64,000 bases of DNA from CAVSUR01 sp963846005 (GTDB lineage Bacteria; Actinomycetota; Actinomycetes; Streptosporangiales; Streptosporangiaceae): NCBI GenBank assembly GCA_963846005.1, contig CAWJUH010000001.1, positions 1,178,001 to 1,242,000 on the forward strand, in the 5' to 3' direction. Positions 28,729 to 36,263 of the stretch are shown one piece after another; position 1 is the first letter of the stretch, and each line of letters begins with the position of its first letter. The notes under the pieces were generated by a model, which was not told where the DNA came from, searched no databases, and worked only from the letters and a program-made list of their open reading frames with translations. The translations under genes were made by a program, and so were the position numbers.

Positions 28729-31359
28729 ATGCCCGAGCTGCCCACCGGCACCATCACGATGCTCTTCAGTGACATCGAGGGGTCGACCAGGCTGCTCGGC
28801 CGCCTCGGCGAGCGCTACCCGGCTGTGCTCTCCGTGCAGCGGAAGATCCTGCGGCAGGCGATCGGCGCCTGCCGCGGCTACGAGATGGGCACCGAAGGCG
28901 ACAGCTTCTTCGTGGTGTTCGGTTCGGCGGCTGACGCCGTCCGCTGCTGTGTGACCGCCCAGCGCAACCTGGCCGGCGAGGACTGGCCTGCCGGGATCGC
29001 CGTCCAGGTCCGGATGGGCCTGCACTCCGGCGAGCCGATCCGCCATGAGGACGGCTACGTCGGCATGGATGTGCACCGCGCCGCCCGCATCGCCGCCACG
29101 GCCCACGGCGGGCAGGTGGTGCTGTCCGAGGTGACCCGCTCACTCGCCGGGATAGCGCTGACCGGGGACGTGTCGGTGAAAGACCTCGGCTGGCACCGGC
29201 TCAAGGACATCGAGGAACCCGAGCGCATCTACCAGCTGGTCGCGGACGGCCTGGCCGGCCAGTTCCCTGCGCTGCGCAGCCTGGGCGCCCAGACCAGCCT
29301 GCCCGAGCCCCCGTCCCCGCTGATCGGCCGCGATGACGAGCTGGCGCGCCTCGCCGGAATGGCGGTGCAGCCGGGCATCCGGCTGATCACGCTGACCGGC
29401 GCCGGCGGGGTCGGCAAGACGCGGCTTGCCCTGGCCGTCGCGGCCGCGCTCGGACCGGTCTTCGAGCACGGCGTCTACTTCGTCCCGCTGGCGGCCGTGC
29501 GCGACGGCGAGGTGCTCTGGAAGTCCATTGCCGACCTGCTGGACGTGACCGGCCCGGGCCCGGCCGAGGCGGTGGTGACCGGCCACCTGCGCGGGCGGCA
29601 CGCACTGCTCGTCCTGGACAACCTCGAACAGCTCGACCAGGCATCCGGCGCCGTGGGCTCGCTGCTGGCCGGCGCGCCGGGCGTGGTCGTGCTGGCGACC
29701 TCGCGCAGTCCCTTGCACCTGACTGGCGAGCACCAGTACCCGGTCCGGCCGCTGAGCGTGCCCGGCGGACAGGACCTGGCTGAGGTGGCGGCCACCGGGG
29801 CGGCCCGGCTATTCGCCCAGCAGGCCGCCATGGTGCGGCCCGGATTCGCGCTGACCGGCGGCAACTGTGCCGACATCGCGGCGATCTGCCGGCGCCTGGA
29901 CGGGTTGCCGCTGGCCATCGAGCTGGCCGCGGCGCGAGTCAGATTGCTGTCCCCCGGGGCGCTGCTGGCCCGGCTGGCGACCAGCCTGAGCCTCACCACC
30001 CCGGACACCGGGCGCCCGGCCCGCCATCAGGCATTGCGCAGCACCATCGCCTGGAGCTACGAGCTGCTCAGCGCAGACCGGCAGGAACAGCTGATGCGCA
30101 CGTCCGCGTTCACCGGCGGCTGCGACCTGGAGGCGTTCAGCGCCGTGGCGCTGGCGGATCCGGGCGCCGACCCGCTGCCTGCGGTCTCCGACCTGCTGGA
30201 CGCCAGCCTCATCACGGTCAGCGACGACGACCGCGGCGAGCCGCGCGTGGGCATGCTGGAGACCATCCGCGAATTCGCGCGGGAGCGCCTGAGCCAGGAC
30301 GGCAGCAGCGGCCGCATCCGGCGCCGCCATGCCTCGTACTACGCCGGCCTGGCCGAGCAGCTGTCCGGCGAGCTTCGCGGCCCGGGCCGGCTAGCGGTGC
30401 TGCGCCGCTTCGAGATCGAGATCGGGAACATGCACGCGGCCCTGGACTGGGCGTTCGGCGCGGAGGCGGGTGAGGCAGATCGCACCGGCGCCGGCCTGCG
30501 CCTGGTCCAGGCGCTCGCCCCGTTCTGGTACGAGCACGGCCACGCCGGTGAAGGACGGCGCTGGCTGCGGCGCGCCCTGGAACTCGCCGATGGCGGTCCC
30601 CAGGCGGGCCAGCTGACCCACTGGCTCGGCGTGCTGCTGCAGCAGCAGGGCCAGAACGAGCTCGCGATTCAGTTCCTCGAGCGCAGCCTGGCCATCTGGC
30701 GCGAGCACGGCCAGGCGGACCTGTTGGGCAGGGAACTCAACAGCCTGGGAATAGCCCATAGCCACCTGGATCATCCCGCCGTCGCCCGGTCGCTGGTGCG
30801 GCAGAGCATCGCCGTCGCCCGCGAGAACGGCGGCGGCGGCCGGCTGGCCGCCGCGCTGACCAGCCTCGGTCATGTGGAGAGCCTGGCCGGGAACTTCGAT
30901 CTCGCCAGCGCGGCGCTGACCGAGGCGCTGGACATCGACACCGCCGCGGGCGACGAGCTGGGAGCCGCCATCGACCGCCAGTCGCTGGCCCTGGTCTGGC
31001 TGCGGGCTGGTCAGACCGCGACGGCGCGCGACCTGGCGGCGGCTTCATTCGGGTACGTGCTCGAAGCCGGTGATACCGAGTTCCTGGCCAACACACTGGA
31101 GCTCGCCGCGGCCATCCTGGCCCAGTCCGGCGACGGCCAGGCTGCGGCGCGCTGCGCCGGCGCCGCAGGCAAGATCAGGCTGCAGGCCGGGATACCGCAG
31201 CCGCCGCCCGACGCGGCCATGCTGGAGCGTTTCCTCGGCCCGGCGCGCGCGGAGATGCCGCGGGACTGCTGGGATCTCGCCTATGCCGCCGGGCATGCCC
31301 TGTCGCAGCAGCAGGCTGCGGACTTGCTGCGAGAGGCGCCCGCCTTTCCGGCGGGCTGA
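28729..31359 (+). CDS. Class III adenylate/guanylate cyclase-like domain with NB-ARC ATPase and TPR repeats
   Basis: 876 residues from ATG at 28729. Residues 1-165 are a class III nucleotide cyclase domain with both metal Asp positions (FSDIEGST and EGDSFFVVF). The usual base-recognition Lys and transition-state Asn are changed (EMGTEGDS; VHRAARIAA has His for Asn), so cyclase activity is doubtful. Residues about 200-480 are an NB-ARC/AAA signalling ATPase (GAGGVGKTRLAL; LLVLDNLEQ; VLATSRSPL; GLPLAIELAAARV). The rest is TPR-like helical repeats. There is no C-terminal LuxR HTH, unlike many relatives. Likely a ligand-sensing switch protein; partner unknown. Confidence 0.88.
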   Translation: MPELPTGTITMLFSDIEGSTRLLGRLGERYPAVLSVQRKILRQAIGACRGYEMGTEGDSFFVVFGSAADAVRCCVTAQRNLAGEDWPAGIAVQVRMGLHSGEPIRHEDGYVGMDVHRAARIAATAHGGQVVLSEVTRSLAGIALTGDVSVKDLGWHRLKDIEEPERIYQLVADGLAGQFPALRSLGAQTSLPEPPSPLIGRDDELARLAGMAVQPGIRLITLTGAGGVGKTRLALAVAAALGPVFEHGVYFVPLAAVRDGEVLWKSIADLLDVTGPGPAEAVVTGHLRGRHALLVLDNLEQLDQASGAVGSLLAGAPGVVVLATSRSPLHLTGEHQYPVRPLSVPGGQDLAEVAATGAARLFAQQAAMVRPGFALTGGNCADIAAICRRLDGLPLAIELAAARVRLLSPGALLARLATSLSLTTPDTGRPARHQALRSTIAWSYELLSADRQEQLMRTSAFTGGCDLEAFSAVALADPGADPLPAVSDLLDASLITVSDDDRGEPRVGMLETIREFARERLSQDGSSGRIRRRHASYYAGLAEQLSGELRGPGRLAVLRRFEIEIGNMHAALDWAFGAEAGEADRTGAGLRLVQALAPFWYEHGHAGEGRRWLRRALELADGGPQAGQLTHWLGVLLQQQGQNELAIQFLERSLAIWREHGQADLLGRELNSLGIAHSHLDHPAVARSLVRQSIAVARENGGGGRLAAALTSLGHVESLAGNFDLASAALTEALDIDTAAGDELGAAIDRQSLALVWLRAGQTATARDLAAASFGYVLEAGDTEFLANTLELAAAILAQSGDGQAAARCAGAAGKIRLQAGIPQPPPDAAMLERFLGPARAEMPRDCWDLAYAAGHALSQQQAADLLREAPAFPAG

Positions 31360-31392
31360 CCGCCGCGGCCGCCCGGGCCTGACAATGGGCCG

Positions 31393-31722
31393 ATGGCCGA
31401 TCTGAACCCGGAACCCGTACGGCAGGCCCTGGCGCGCGACCCGCAGCTGCAGCCGTTCACCGGCGGCCGCGGGATCGAGACGATCCCGGCGAAGCAGGTC
31501 CGGCGGCTGGCGATGCTGGACGTGATCGCCCAGGCGTTCGAGCCCGGGCTGCGCTACCCCGAGCGGGAGGTCAGCCAGTTCCTCGCCGCCTTGCACGCCG
31601 ACCACGCCGCGCTGCGCCGGTACCTGGTCGACGCCGGCCTGCTGTCGCGCGCGAACGGCGAGTACTGGCGCAGCGGGGGCACCGTGCCGGCCGCCGGGCC
31701 CGATGCGGCCCGCGGAGCCTGA
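31393..31722 (+). CDS. DUF2087 domain protein
   Basis: 109 residues from ATG at 31393, 33 bases after the NB-ARC gene on the same strand. The DUF2087 pattern is clear at about 50-95: YPEREVSQFLAALHADHAAL, RRYLVDAGLLSR and GEYWR. In other bacteria this domain is often fused to ArsR or other HTH regulators, and it looks like a small winged-helix module. Here it stands alone with an N-terminal helical part. Role unknown, probably regulatory. Confidence 0.82.
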   Translation: MADLNPEPVRQALARDPQLQPFTGGRGIETIPAKQVRRLAMLDVIAQAFEPGLRYPEREVSQFLAALHADHAALRRYLVDAGLLSRANGEYWRSGGTVPAAGPDAARGA

Positions 31723-31765
31723 CCGGGCCGCGGTGCCTGACCGGGCCACGGTGCCTGATCAGGCC
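31717..31765. repeat. 18-bp tandem repeat ending in a palindrome between convergent genes
   Basis: GCCTGACCGGGCCGCGGT is followed by a copy with one change and then by the perfect palindrome GCCTGATCAGGC (31753-31764). It lies between the DUF2087 gene and the convergent hydrolase and could act as a two-way terminator. Confidence 0.5.
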
Positions 31766-31776
31766 TGCGCCGCCGC

Positions 31777-32550
31777 TCAGGCCGCGGCGAGGAACTGGTC
31801 GATCGCGGCGAGCGTCGCGGCCGGCTGCTCCAGGTGGGGCAGGTGCCCGGCGTCGCTGATCTGCTGGTAACGGGCGTTGCCGAGGGCGCCGGCCAGGTAC
31901 CGGCCGTAGTCGGGGGTGATGATCTGGTCGCTGTCGCCCCACAGCACCAGGGCCGGGACGGTGATGCCGCCCAGCCTGGCCAGCAAGCCGGGATCGTGCA
32001 TGTACGGGTCGCCGGCGTAGACCCGCATCGTGGCCGTGTTCGCGGCCTGGACGGCGGCCTGCTCCGGCGGCACCGTGGCCGGGTCGACGTAGAACCGCTC
32101 GGAGTCGTGCCAGGCGTACTCGGCGATCCCGCGCGGGTCGAGGGCGAAGAAGTCGCGGATCGGCGCCCCGGGCACCTCGATGCCCGCCGAGTCGATCAGC
32201 ACCAGCGTGCCGATCCGGCCCTCGTCGTCACCCGCGGCCATCTCGGCGGCGATCCAGCCGCCGAGGGAGGACCCGGTGACGAGCACGTCGCGCAGGTCAC
32301 GTTCGCGCAGCCAGTCCAGGTAAGCGGCGGCCAAGTCAGGGATGCTGGCGAGCCGGTCCGGGCGCGGGGTGCGGTTCCAGCCGGGGTGCACCGGCGCCAG
32401 CACGTGCATCGTCTCGGCCAGGTGCGCCGTGAGCGGCGCGACGGTGACCGGGCCGCCGCCACCGTGCAGGACCAGGGCCTGGCCGGAGCCCGTCTCCTCG
32501 TAGCTGAGCGGCAGGCCGGGCGGCAGGGTGATCGTGTGCTGCGTGGTCAT
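31777..32550 (-). CDS. Alpha/beta hydrolase
   Basis: 257 residues from ATG at 32550. HGGGGP (oxyanion loop, about 29-34), nucleophile elbow TGSSLGGW (about 91-98), acid Asp in LWGDSDQIITP (about 206) and His in DAGHLPHLEQP (about 235). The fold and size match carboxyl-ester or C-C hydrolases. It is divergent from a 2-oxoglutarate-type oxygenase gene, with an AT-rich palindromic control region between them. Substrate unknown. Confidence 0.87.
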   Translation of the reverse strand: MTTQHTITLPPGLPLSYEETGSGQALVLHGGGGPVTVAPLTAHLAETMHVLAPVHPGWNRTPRPDRLASIPDLAAAYLDWLRERDLRDVLVTGSSLGGWIAAEMAAGDDEGRIGTLVLIDSAGIEVPGAPIRDFFALDPRGIAEYAWHDSERFYVDPATVPPEQAAVQAANTATMRVYAGDPYMHDPGLLARLGGITVPALVLWGDSDQIITPDYGRYLAGALGNARYQQISDAGHLPHLEQPAATLAAIDQFLAAA

Positions 32551-32580
32551 GTCAGGCGGCTCCTCCGTCGCGTTCCTAGG

Positions 32581-32612
32581 TAAGACACCTTATCTAAGTA
32601 AGTTTATATAAG
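32581..32612. promoter_or_regulatory. AT-rich divergent control region with CTTA-N6-TAAG palindrome
   Basis: An AT-rich island (for example CTTATCTAAGTAAG at 32589-32602 and TTTATATAAG just after) stands out sharply in this GC-rich DNA. It lies between the hydrolase and oxygenase starts. It likely holds both promoters and a regulator site; the regulator is not adjacent. Confidence 0.5.
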
Positions 32613-32707
32613 CAACCTGGTCACAAGGGAAATCATGGGCCGGCCGCGGCCGCATACGATGTCGGCACGCGGCCGCGCCGTGCGGCGCCGACCCCCGGGA
32701 GCCGGAT

Positions 32708-33673
32708 ATGTCCTCGCCCGTGCCCGTGATCGACCTCGCCCCCTGGCTCGGCGGCAGCGACCGCGGCCGCGCGGAGGTCGCCGCGCAGGTCGACGCGGCG
32801 CTGCAGCAGGTGGGCTTCTTCCTCATCAGCGGCCACGGGGTGCCCGGGGGACTGCGGACCGGGGTGCGGGAGCAGGCCCGGGCGTTCTTCGCGCTCCCGG
32901 CGCAGGCCAAGCAGCGCTATGCGGTGACGGTCGGCGGGCGGGGCTGGCTGCCGCCGGGCGTGGAGGCCAACGGCTACGCCGAGGGCACCGCGACACCGCC
33001 GGACCTGAAGGAGTCGTTCGCGGTCGGCGCCGACCAGCCGACCGGGGACCCGCGCATCGACGGTTACTGGTTCCGGCCCAACGTCTATCCGGCCGAGGTG
33101 CCGCAACTGGAGCCCGCCGTCGTGGCCTACCTGGCCCGGATGCGCGCGCTCGCCGACGAACTGCTGGTCATCTGCGCGGCGGCCCTCGGGCTGGACCGCG
33201 ATTTCTTCACCCGGCACACCGGGCACGCCACGCACACGATGAACATCAACTGGTACCCGCCGATGCGGCTGGCCGGCGTGCCCGAGGCCGGCCAGTTCCG
33301 GATCGGCCCGCACACCGATTTCGGCACCGTGACGATCCTGGACCGCGAGCCCGGCCGCGGCGGCTTGCAGGTGTGGACCGAGGCCGGCGGCTGGCAGGAC
33401 GCGCCGTTCGAGCCCGGTACTTTCACGATCAACGCCGGCGACCTGCTGGCCCGGTGGAGCGGCGGCCGGTGGAAGTCCAACCGGCACCGCGTGCTCCCGC
33501 CGCAGGCCGAGGCGCCCGATGAGGACCTGGTCTCGCTGGTGTACTTCTACGAGGCCGACCACGACGCCGTGATCGAGGCCCTCCGGCCGCCGATCGGCAG
33601 GCCGCACGATTACGGGCCGGTCGTCAGCGCGGACTTCCTCAAGGAACGGCTGGACGCGATCACCGTCGGCTAG
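32708..33673 (+). CDS. Isopenicillin-N-synthase-family 2-oxoglutarate/Fe(II) oxygenase
   Basis: 321 residues from ATG at 32708. The N-terminal DIOX_N domain has the GFFLISGHGVP motif. The iron triad is visible as H and D in GPHTDFG (about 202-206) and H in SNRHRV (about 260), with the Arg that binds the 2-oxoglutarate carboxylate expected just after. MNINWYPP is also characteristic. No other antibiotic-biosynthesis gene is nearby, so it is a stand-alone oxygenase of unknown substrate, in a divergent pair with the alpha/beta hydrolase. Confidence 0.88.
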   Translation: MSSPVPVIDLAPWLGGSDRGRAEVAAQVDAALQQVGFFLISGHGVPGGLRTGVREQARAFFALPAQAKQRYAVTVGGRGWLPPGVEANGYAEGTATPPDLKESFAVGADQPTGDPRIDGYWFRPNVYPAEVPQLEPAVVAYLARMRALADELLVICAAALGLDRDFFTRHTGHATHTMNINWYPPMRLAGVPEAGQFRIGPHTDFGTVTILDREPGRGGLQVWTEAGGWQDAPFEPGTFTINAGDLLARWSGGRWKSNRHRVLPPQAEAPDEDLVSLVYFYEADHDAVIEALRPPIGRPHDYGPVVSADFLKERLDAITVG

Positions 33674-33727
33674 CGTCAGGTCCAGCGGCCGCGGGCAGCG
33701 GCCTGCGCAGCCGGCAAGGGGGCCGCG

Positions 33728-34060
33728 ATGGCAAGGTTCATGGTGCTGTACCGGTCTTCGGTCTCCGCCCGCGAGGCGATGGCGAACACGACCGAGGAAC
33801 AGATGAAGGCGGGCATGGGGGCCTGGATGGCGTGGGCCGCGAAGGCCGGCGGGGCCGTGCTGGACCTCGGCGCTCCGCTCGCGCCCGCCGGGCAGGCCGG
33901 ACCGGTGCCCGGGCCGGCCGGCCAGGAGATCACTGGCTACTCGATCATGGCGTCGGAATCGGCTCAGGCGCTGACCGCGCTGATGAACGAGCATCCGCAC
34001 CTGCACGTGCCGGGCAACTCGATCGAGATGCTGGAAATGCTGAGCATGCCCGGTATGTGA
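33728..34060 (+). CDS. YciI-like (YCII-related/DGPF) domain protein
   Basis: 110 residues from ATG at 33728. The opening MARFMVLYRS strand, the stretch GAWMAWAAKAGGAVLDLGAPL and the ending GNSIEMLEM fit YCII-related small proteins of dimeric alpha/beta-barrel fold, often linked to stress or sigma-factor loci. Here no ECF sigma gene is adjacent. It ends five bases before the convergent nuclease gene. Function unknown. Confidence 0.78.
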   Translation: MARFMVLYRSSVSAREAMANTTEEQMKAGMGAWMAWAAKAGGAVLDLGAPLAPAGQAGPVPGPAGQEITGYSIMASESAQALTALMNEHPHLHVPGNSIEMLEMLSMPGM

Positions 34061-34064
34061 CCGG

Positions 34065-34610
34065 TCAGGCGGCCGGGCGGTTTTCCGCCAGGGCGCGCAG
34101 CGCCGGGCCTATTCTCGGCAGATCCTGAGGCCGCCAGAAGGCGTAGCGGACGTTACCGCCGATCTGCTCTAGCCGGGCCCGCCAATTGTCCTGCGGATGG
34201 CTGGGACCGCCATCCCAGCGCTTGAGCTCGGCGAAAAGCACGGCCGAGCCGCCGGCCAGCACCAGGTCGGGCAGGCCGCGGCCGCCTTTGCACAGCCGGG
34301 CCGCCCCGCAGTGATGAACCAGCAGGCCAGCGGTCATGGCCATGCCCATGACCAGTTCGGTGAAATCGTCCTCGGTGAACTCGGGAATCAGGTTCAGGAA
34401 CTGCATCCGGCTTACCCCGAGCCGCTCCTGCACATCGGCATCCTTGAGATGCAGCAGCCGTGAGCCGTGCCGTGAATCCAGAAAGAGCTGCAGCCAGTCG
34501 GGGTTGAAGCTCTCGTTCAGGCTCTCTGCCCACGCCCGGCCATTCACATCGCGGCCGGCCCGCCGCCGGATATATTCCGGCAATGACGACGGATAGTGAT
34601 ACTCGCTCAC
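34065..34610 (-). CDS. Stand-alone PD-(D/E)XK-type nuclease (VRR-NUC-like)
   Basis: 181 residues from GTG at 34610. The C-terminal half has the nuclease pattern GRGLPDLVL (Asp), then AVLFAELK (Glu and Lys), followed by DNWRARLEQIGGNVRYAFWRP, the helix and strand seen in VRR-NUC or Holliday-resolvase-like domains. The N-terminal half (about 1-80) is helical with a possible DNA-binding part (LKDADVQERLGVSRMQFL, HTH-like). No methylase or helicase lies next to it. It could be a phage-derived, repair or defence nuclease; which one cannot be told. Confidence 0.65.
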   Translation of the reverse strand: MSEYHYPSSLPEYIRRRAGRDVNGRAWAESLNESFNPDWLQLFLDSRHGSRLLHLKDADVQERLGVSRMQFLNLIPEFTEDDFTELVMGMAMTAGLLVHHCGAARLCKGGRGLPDLVLAGGSAVLFAELKRWDGGPSHPQDNWRARLEQIGGNVRYAFWRPQDLPRIGPALRALAENRPAA

Positions 34611-34746
34611 GGAGCGATCTTAACCCGGAAAGGCAGAACTCACCATTATCTGCCCATGAGCGGACATTGTCTGGCGGGAAGTACTGCACCTCGCCCGGGG
34701 TGAAGCACGCGCCCGGGCCGGGTTCGCGACCGCGCAACGGGGCCGG

Positions 34747-35364
34747 TTACCCGCGGGAGCGCAGCGCGCTGACCCCCTCGCCCGCCAAGTCGGCCAGCAC
34801 CGCCTGGCGGCCGGTCATGGCCAGCAGCAGCGACAGCAGCGGGCCGGACACTTCGGGCCCGCTGCCATGCGACCAGCTCGCGTCGGTCGAGCGCAGGGCG
34901 AGCCCGGCCGCCCGCCTCTTGCCGCCGATCACCAGGTTCGAGCCCGCATAGAAATCCGCGACCCGCGCCAGCGCGCCCGCCGGGTAGTCGTGCGGGATGC
35001 CGAGCGGCCGGCGGATGTCGTCGGCATGCACGATCGTCTCCCCGAGCCAGGTGTCGGGCGGTCCCGGCGGGTGCCGTACCGAGTCGACGACGGCCTCGAA
35101 GTCGGCCACCGGATCGCGGCCGCGGGCAGCGGCGATGTCCTTATCCTGCAGCCGGCTCAGGCTGAAGCCGGACGCGGCCAGCTTGGGGAAGAAGCTCAGC
35201 GGACTGATGCGCGCGGTCGCGGCCATATGCGCCGCCACGTCGCGGACCGACCACCGCTCGCACGAGGACTTCGCCGACCACTCGTCCGGGCCGAGGTTCT
35301 TCAGGTCGCCCAGCAGCGCGCGGCGCTCGGCGTGGATGACCGGCCAGATTTCCGCCTTGTCCAT
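34747..35364 (-). CDS. Mycothiol-dependent maleylpyruvate-isomerase-family (DinB-like) protein
   Basis: 205 residues from ATG at 35364. N-terminal DinB-like four-helix fold, WSVRDVAAHMAATA (about 38-51), and the later GETIVHADDIRRPLG (about 107-121). The His and Glu/Asp residues in these motifs are the likely metal ligands of the MDMPI family, which uses mycothiol as thiol cofactor. That agrees with an actinobacterial host. Specific reaction unknown. Divergent from the ArsR-AHSA1 gene across 81 bp. Confidence 0.78.
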   Translation of the reverse strand: MDKAEIWPVIHAERRALLGDLKNLGPDEWSAKSSCERWSVRDVAAHMAATARISPLSFFPKLAASGFSLSRLQDKDIAAARGRDPVADFEAVVDSVRHPPGPPDTWLGETIVHADDIRRPLGIPHDYPAGALARVADFYAGSNLVIGGKRRAAGLALRSTDASWSHGSGPEVSGPLLSLLLAMTGRQAVLADLAGEGVSALRSRG

Positions 35365-35432
35365 CGGTTCCCCCGTGGGATAGCGACGATGCGGCTAGGC
35401 CCAGGGCGGGCCCGCGGCTTATTTGGTGATGG

Positions 35433-35441
35433 CTAAATTAG
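35433..35441. promoter_or_regulatory. CTAA-N-TTAG palindrome next to the ArsR start
   Basis: The palindrome lies five bases before the start codon of the ArsR-type regulator. The place and symmetry fit an autoregulatory operator overlapping the translation start region. Confidence 0.4.
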
Positions 35442-35445
35442 TCTT

Positions 35446-36246
35446 ATGCCGAACCAGGCACAACCCGATCTGCAGCAGGTCATCGCGGCGCTGAACTCGC
35501 CGGTGCGGCGCGAGATCCTGGCCCTGGTGTGGGATACCGAGCTCGCCGCCGGCCAGATCGCCACAGCGTTCCCGGTGACCAAACCGACGATCTCCCAGCA
35601 CCTGGCGGTGCTGCGCCGGGCCGGACTGGTCACGGTCCGGGCGGTGGGGACCTCCCGCCGCTACCGGGCCCGGGCCGGCGCGCTGGAGGGGCTGCGCGAT
35701 GCGGTCAGCGCCCCCGGCAAGTGGAGCAATGCCGATGACTTGCCGGAGCGGGCCCTGGCCAGCACCTCGGTCAGGTACGCCGCGGTGGTGAGCACGCAGG
35801 TGAGCACCGGACCGCACGCCACCTTCGCCGCGTTCACCGACCCGGTGCTCTACTCCCGCTGGCTCGGGGTGCCGGTCACGATCGATGACGGCCGCTTCGC
35901 CGCCGCAATGGAGTGGGGCACGCAAGTCCGGGGGCGTTACGAGCTGGCCTGCCCGCCCGAGCTGATCGTCATGCGCTGGGATTTCGACGACGGCAGCGTG
36001 CCGGTGCCCGGCGGCGAGCTGACCGCGTACCTGCGGATCCGGCCCGCGGGCCCGGGTTCGCACGTCGAGGTCCATCAGCTGGCGGGCACGCAGGCGCAGG
36101 CGCGGTTCATGGAATCCGCCTGGGCCATGGTCCTCGGCCGGCTGGCCGCCGGGGTCGCCGCCGCCACCGGTGATCCGGCCGGGATGCCGCCGCGCGCGCC
36201 CCGGCGGAAGCAGCGCCCGCCCGGCGCCCCGCCGGCGGCGGAGTGA
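35446..36246 (+). CDS. ArsR-type regulator fused to an AHSA1/SRPBCC domain
   Basis: 266 residues from ATG at 35446. Residues 1-90 are a winged-helix ArsR domain (LNSPVRREILALVWD, TKPTISQHLAVLRRAGLV). Residues about 105-240 are an AHSA1/SRPBCC (START-like) ligand-binding domain (FAAFTDPVLYSRWLGVPVTI, LACPPELIVMRWDF). No metal-binding cysteines are present, so the effector is probably a hydrophobic compound held by the SRPBCC pocket. Such fusions are known in actinobacteria. The C-terminus is Pro/Arg-rich. Confidence 0.87.
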   Translation: MPNQAQPDLQQVIAALNSPVRREILALVWDTELAAGQIATAFPVTKPTISQHLAVLRRAGLVTVRAVGTSRRYRARAGALEGLRDAVSAPGKWSNADDLPERALASTSVRYAAVVSTQVSTGPHATFAAFTDPVLYSRWLGVPVTIDDGRFAAAMEWGTQVRGRYELACPPELIVMRWDFDDGSVPVPGGELTAYLRIRPAGPGSHVEVHQLAGTQAQARFMESAWAMVLGRLAAGVAAATGDPAGMPPRAPRRKQRPPGAPPAAE

Positions 36247-36263
36247 GCACGTCCGGCCGTGCT
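36246..36263. terminator. Hairpin shared by convergent ArsR-AHSA1 and rodA
   Basis: AGCACG pairs with CGTGCT across a 6-base loop. The stem overlaps the last base of one stop codon and the first bases of the rodA stop, so it may serve both directions. Confidence 0.5.

Noticed and set aside
32708..33673. Beta-lactam or other antibiotic biosynthetic cluster because of the isopenicillin-N-synthase-like gene
   Set aside because: No peptide synthetase, polyketide synthase or beta-lactam genes are adjacent; the family is broad and often stand-alone.
34747..36246. Toxin-antitoxin module from the divergent MDMPI/ArsR-AHSA1 genes
   Set aside because: Sizes and domains are those of a thiol-dependent enzyme family and a ligand-binding regulator; no toxin fold is visible.
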